Shown one piece after another: positions 63,356 through 64,000 of a stretch of DNA of 64,000 nt. The stretch is from JACMRP01 sp047302465 (lineage in GTDB: Bacteria; Bdellovibrionota; Bdellovibrionia; Bdellovibrionales; Bdellovibrionaceae). Under the pieces are notes generated by a model. It did not search any database. It saw only the letters and a program-made list of their open reading frames with translations, and was not told the origin of the DNA. A program made the position numbers and the translations under genes. The DNA is taken from positions 1,612,001-1,676,000 of the forward strand of contig NZ_CP178621.1 of the NCBI RefSeq assembly GCF_047302465.1. Reading direction: 5' to 3'. Position 1 is the stretch's first letter; each line of letters opens with the position of its first letter.

Positions 63356-64000
63356 ATGGATAAGCTTCAGAGATTCGTAATAGTGTTACTGCTGGTGGGA
63401 GGAATGTATTACCTCTACTCCCATCGTGATACCGCATCTACAGGGGAAACAGAGAGCGTAGAGACTTCTGTAGAATCTACTCCTTACGAGGGAGAGGTCT
63501 CTAAAACTGCTGGGACCAAGTCTATACAGCAAGAACCTACTCCGGGAAAAACTCAGGTGGCCGTTAAAGACGGGCCTGCGGTTCAAAGAATTAAAAACGG
63601 TTCGCAGCGTCCCCCGAATGCACTTCAATACAAATTAGATGAGGGCATCGCAATAGTTCAAGGAGACATCGCCTTGGGAGAGATTGTTGACGCCGAAGAA
63701 GGCGCAACGACGGGTTTTGTGAAAATGCCCGAGATTCGGCTTTGGGAAAGTTCGATTATTCCTATCTATATTCAGCCAAACTTACAGAATCCAGAAAGAG
63801 TTATTAAAGCTCTGGAATATTTTAACGGCACCGCGATTCGCTTTATACCCTACACGGATCAAGAAGACGTGATGGTTTTTGAAGAAAGCGGCGGGATTTG
63901 TAAGTCTTATGTCGGTAAAATTGGCGGCAAGCAACCTCTGTGGATTGCACCGAACTGCGGCCCTGATGACATCGCTCATGAAATCATGCATGCCCTTGGC
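63356..64000 (+). CDS. Astacin-like zinc protease, 5' part (3' end outside window)
   Basis: 215 residues are in the window, cut at the end. One N-terminal hydrophobic helix (about 7-21) anchors or exports it. A low-complexity Ser/Thr/Glu linker (25-100) precedes a domain with RLWESSIIPIYI, TAIRFIPYTDQEDV and GGICKSYVGKIGGKQ, the astacin (M12A) layout. The zinc motif HEIMHALG begins at His208, so the third His and the rest of the site lie beyond the window. It starts 6 bp after the barrel gene. Likely a secreted protease. Confidence 0.88.
   Translation, partial: MDKLQRFVIVLLLVGGMYYLYSHRDTASTGETESVETSVESTPYEGEVSKTAGTKSIQQEPTPGKTQVAVKDGPAVQRIKNGSQRPPNALQYKLDEGIAIVQGDIALGEIVDAEEGATTGFVKMPEIRLWESSIIPIYIQPNLQNPERVIKALEYFNGTAIRFIPYTDQEDVMVFEESGGICKSYVGKIGGKQPLWIAPNCGPDDIAHEIMHALG

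Noticed and set aside
1..64000. tRNA or rRNA genes
   Set aside because: None was recognised by eye in the intergenic regions; a covariance-model search would settle this.

Overview
The window reads as chromosomal DNA of a predatory or predator-related bacterium of the Bdellovibrio group. The reasons are indirect. It is dense with secreted proteases and Cys-rich exported proteins, it carries three regulators of the TIGR02147 type (a family I associate with Bdellovibrio and Fibrobacter), and it has a CarD regulator, tightly overlapping ATGA gene junctions and moderate GC. No tRNA, rRNA, phage, insertion sequence or CRISPR array was found.

Housekeeping blocks. 1127-3708 is tldD-tldE. 20266-22162 (minus) is an Nfu Fe-S carrier and a MATE transporter. 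22299-25602 is class I aldolase, lysS and a double-rhodanese lipoprotein. 34844-36982 is recG, next to a divergent HD-GYP gene. 39416-42967 is carD, gltX and cysS, each unit closed by a terminator. 43095-53762 is an alpha-2-macroglobulin, pbpC, two glycosyltransferases and an unknown protein. 57357-64000 is uvrB-uvrC-murJ, a small outer-membrane protein and an astacin-like protease cut by the window end.

Accessory and secreted blocks. 3729-6367 (minus) is a TIGR02147 regulator overlapping a large exported protein. 6561-10226 (minus) is a four-gene cassette of a CFA-synthase-like methyltransferase, two hotdog thioesterases and a 7TM-DISM histidine kinase. A LysR gene lies upstream of it and the broken C-terminal tail of a second LysR lies downstream. 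13517-16305 (plus) is a trypsin-like lipoprotein, an exported protein with a possible caspase-like His/Cys dyad and an ADP-ribosylglycohydrolase. 28539-32425 is a run of four exported proteins without recognised family. 54535-57155 (minus) is a FabD-like acyltransferase, a small anchored protein, an exported tyrosine phosphatase and an exported phospholipase-D-type protein.

Non-coding structure. The most striking element is at 19069-19233: a perfect 34-bp inverted repeat enclosing four small hairpins, in a 741-bp gene-free stretch beside a decayed exported-protein gene. Palindromes that look like operators precede two of the three TIGR02147-type genes. Several clear intrinsic terminators are listed.

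The best candidates for undescribed systems are the lipid-modifying/sensor cassette (6561-10226), the secreted trypsin/caspase-like/ADP-ribosylglycohydrolase cluster (13517-16305) and the palindromic element at 19069-19233.
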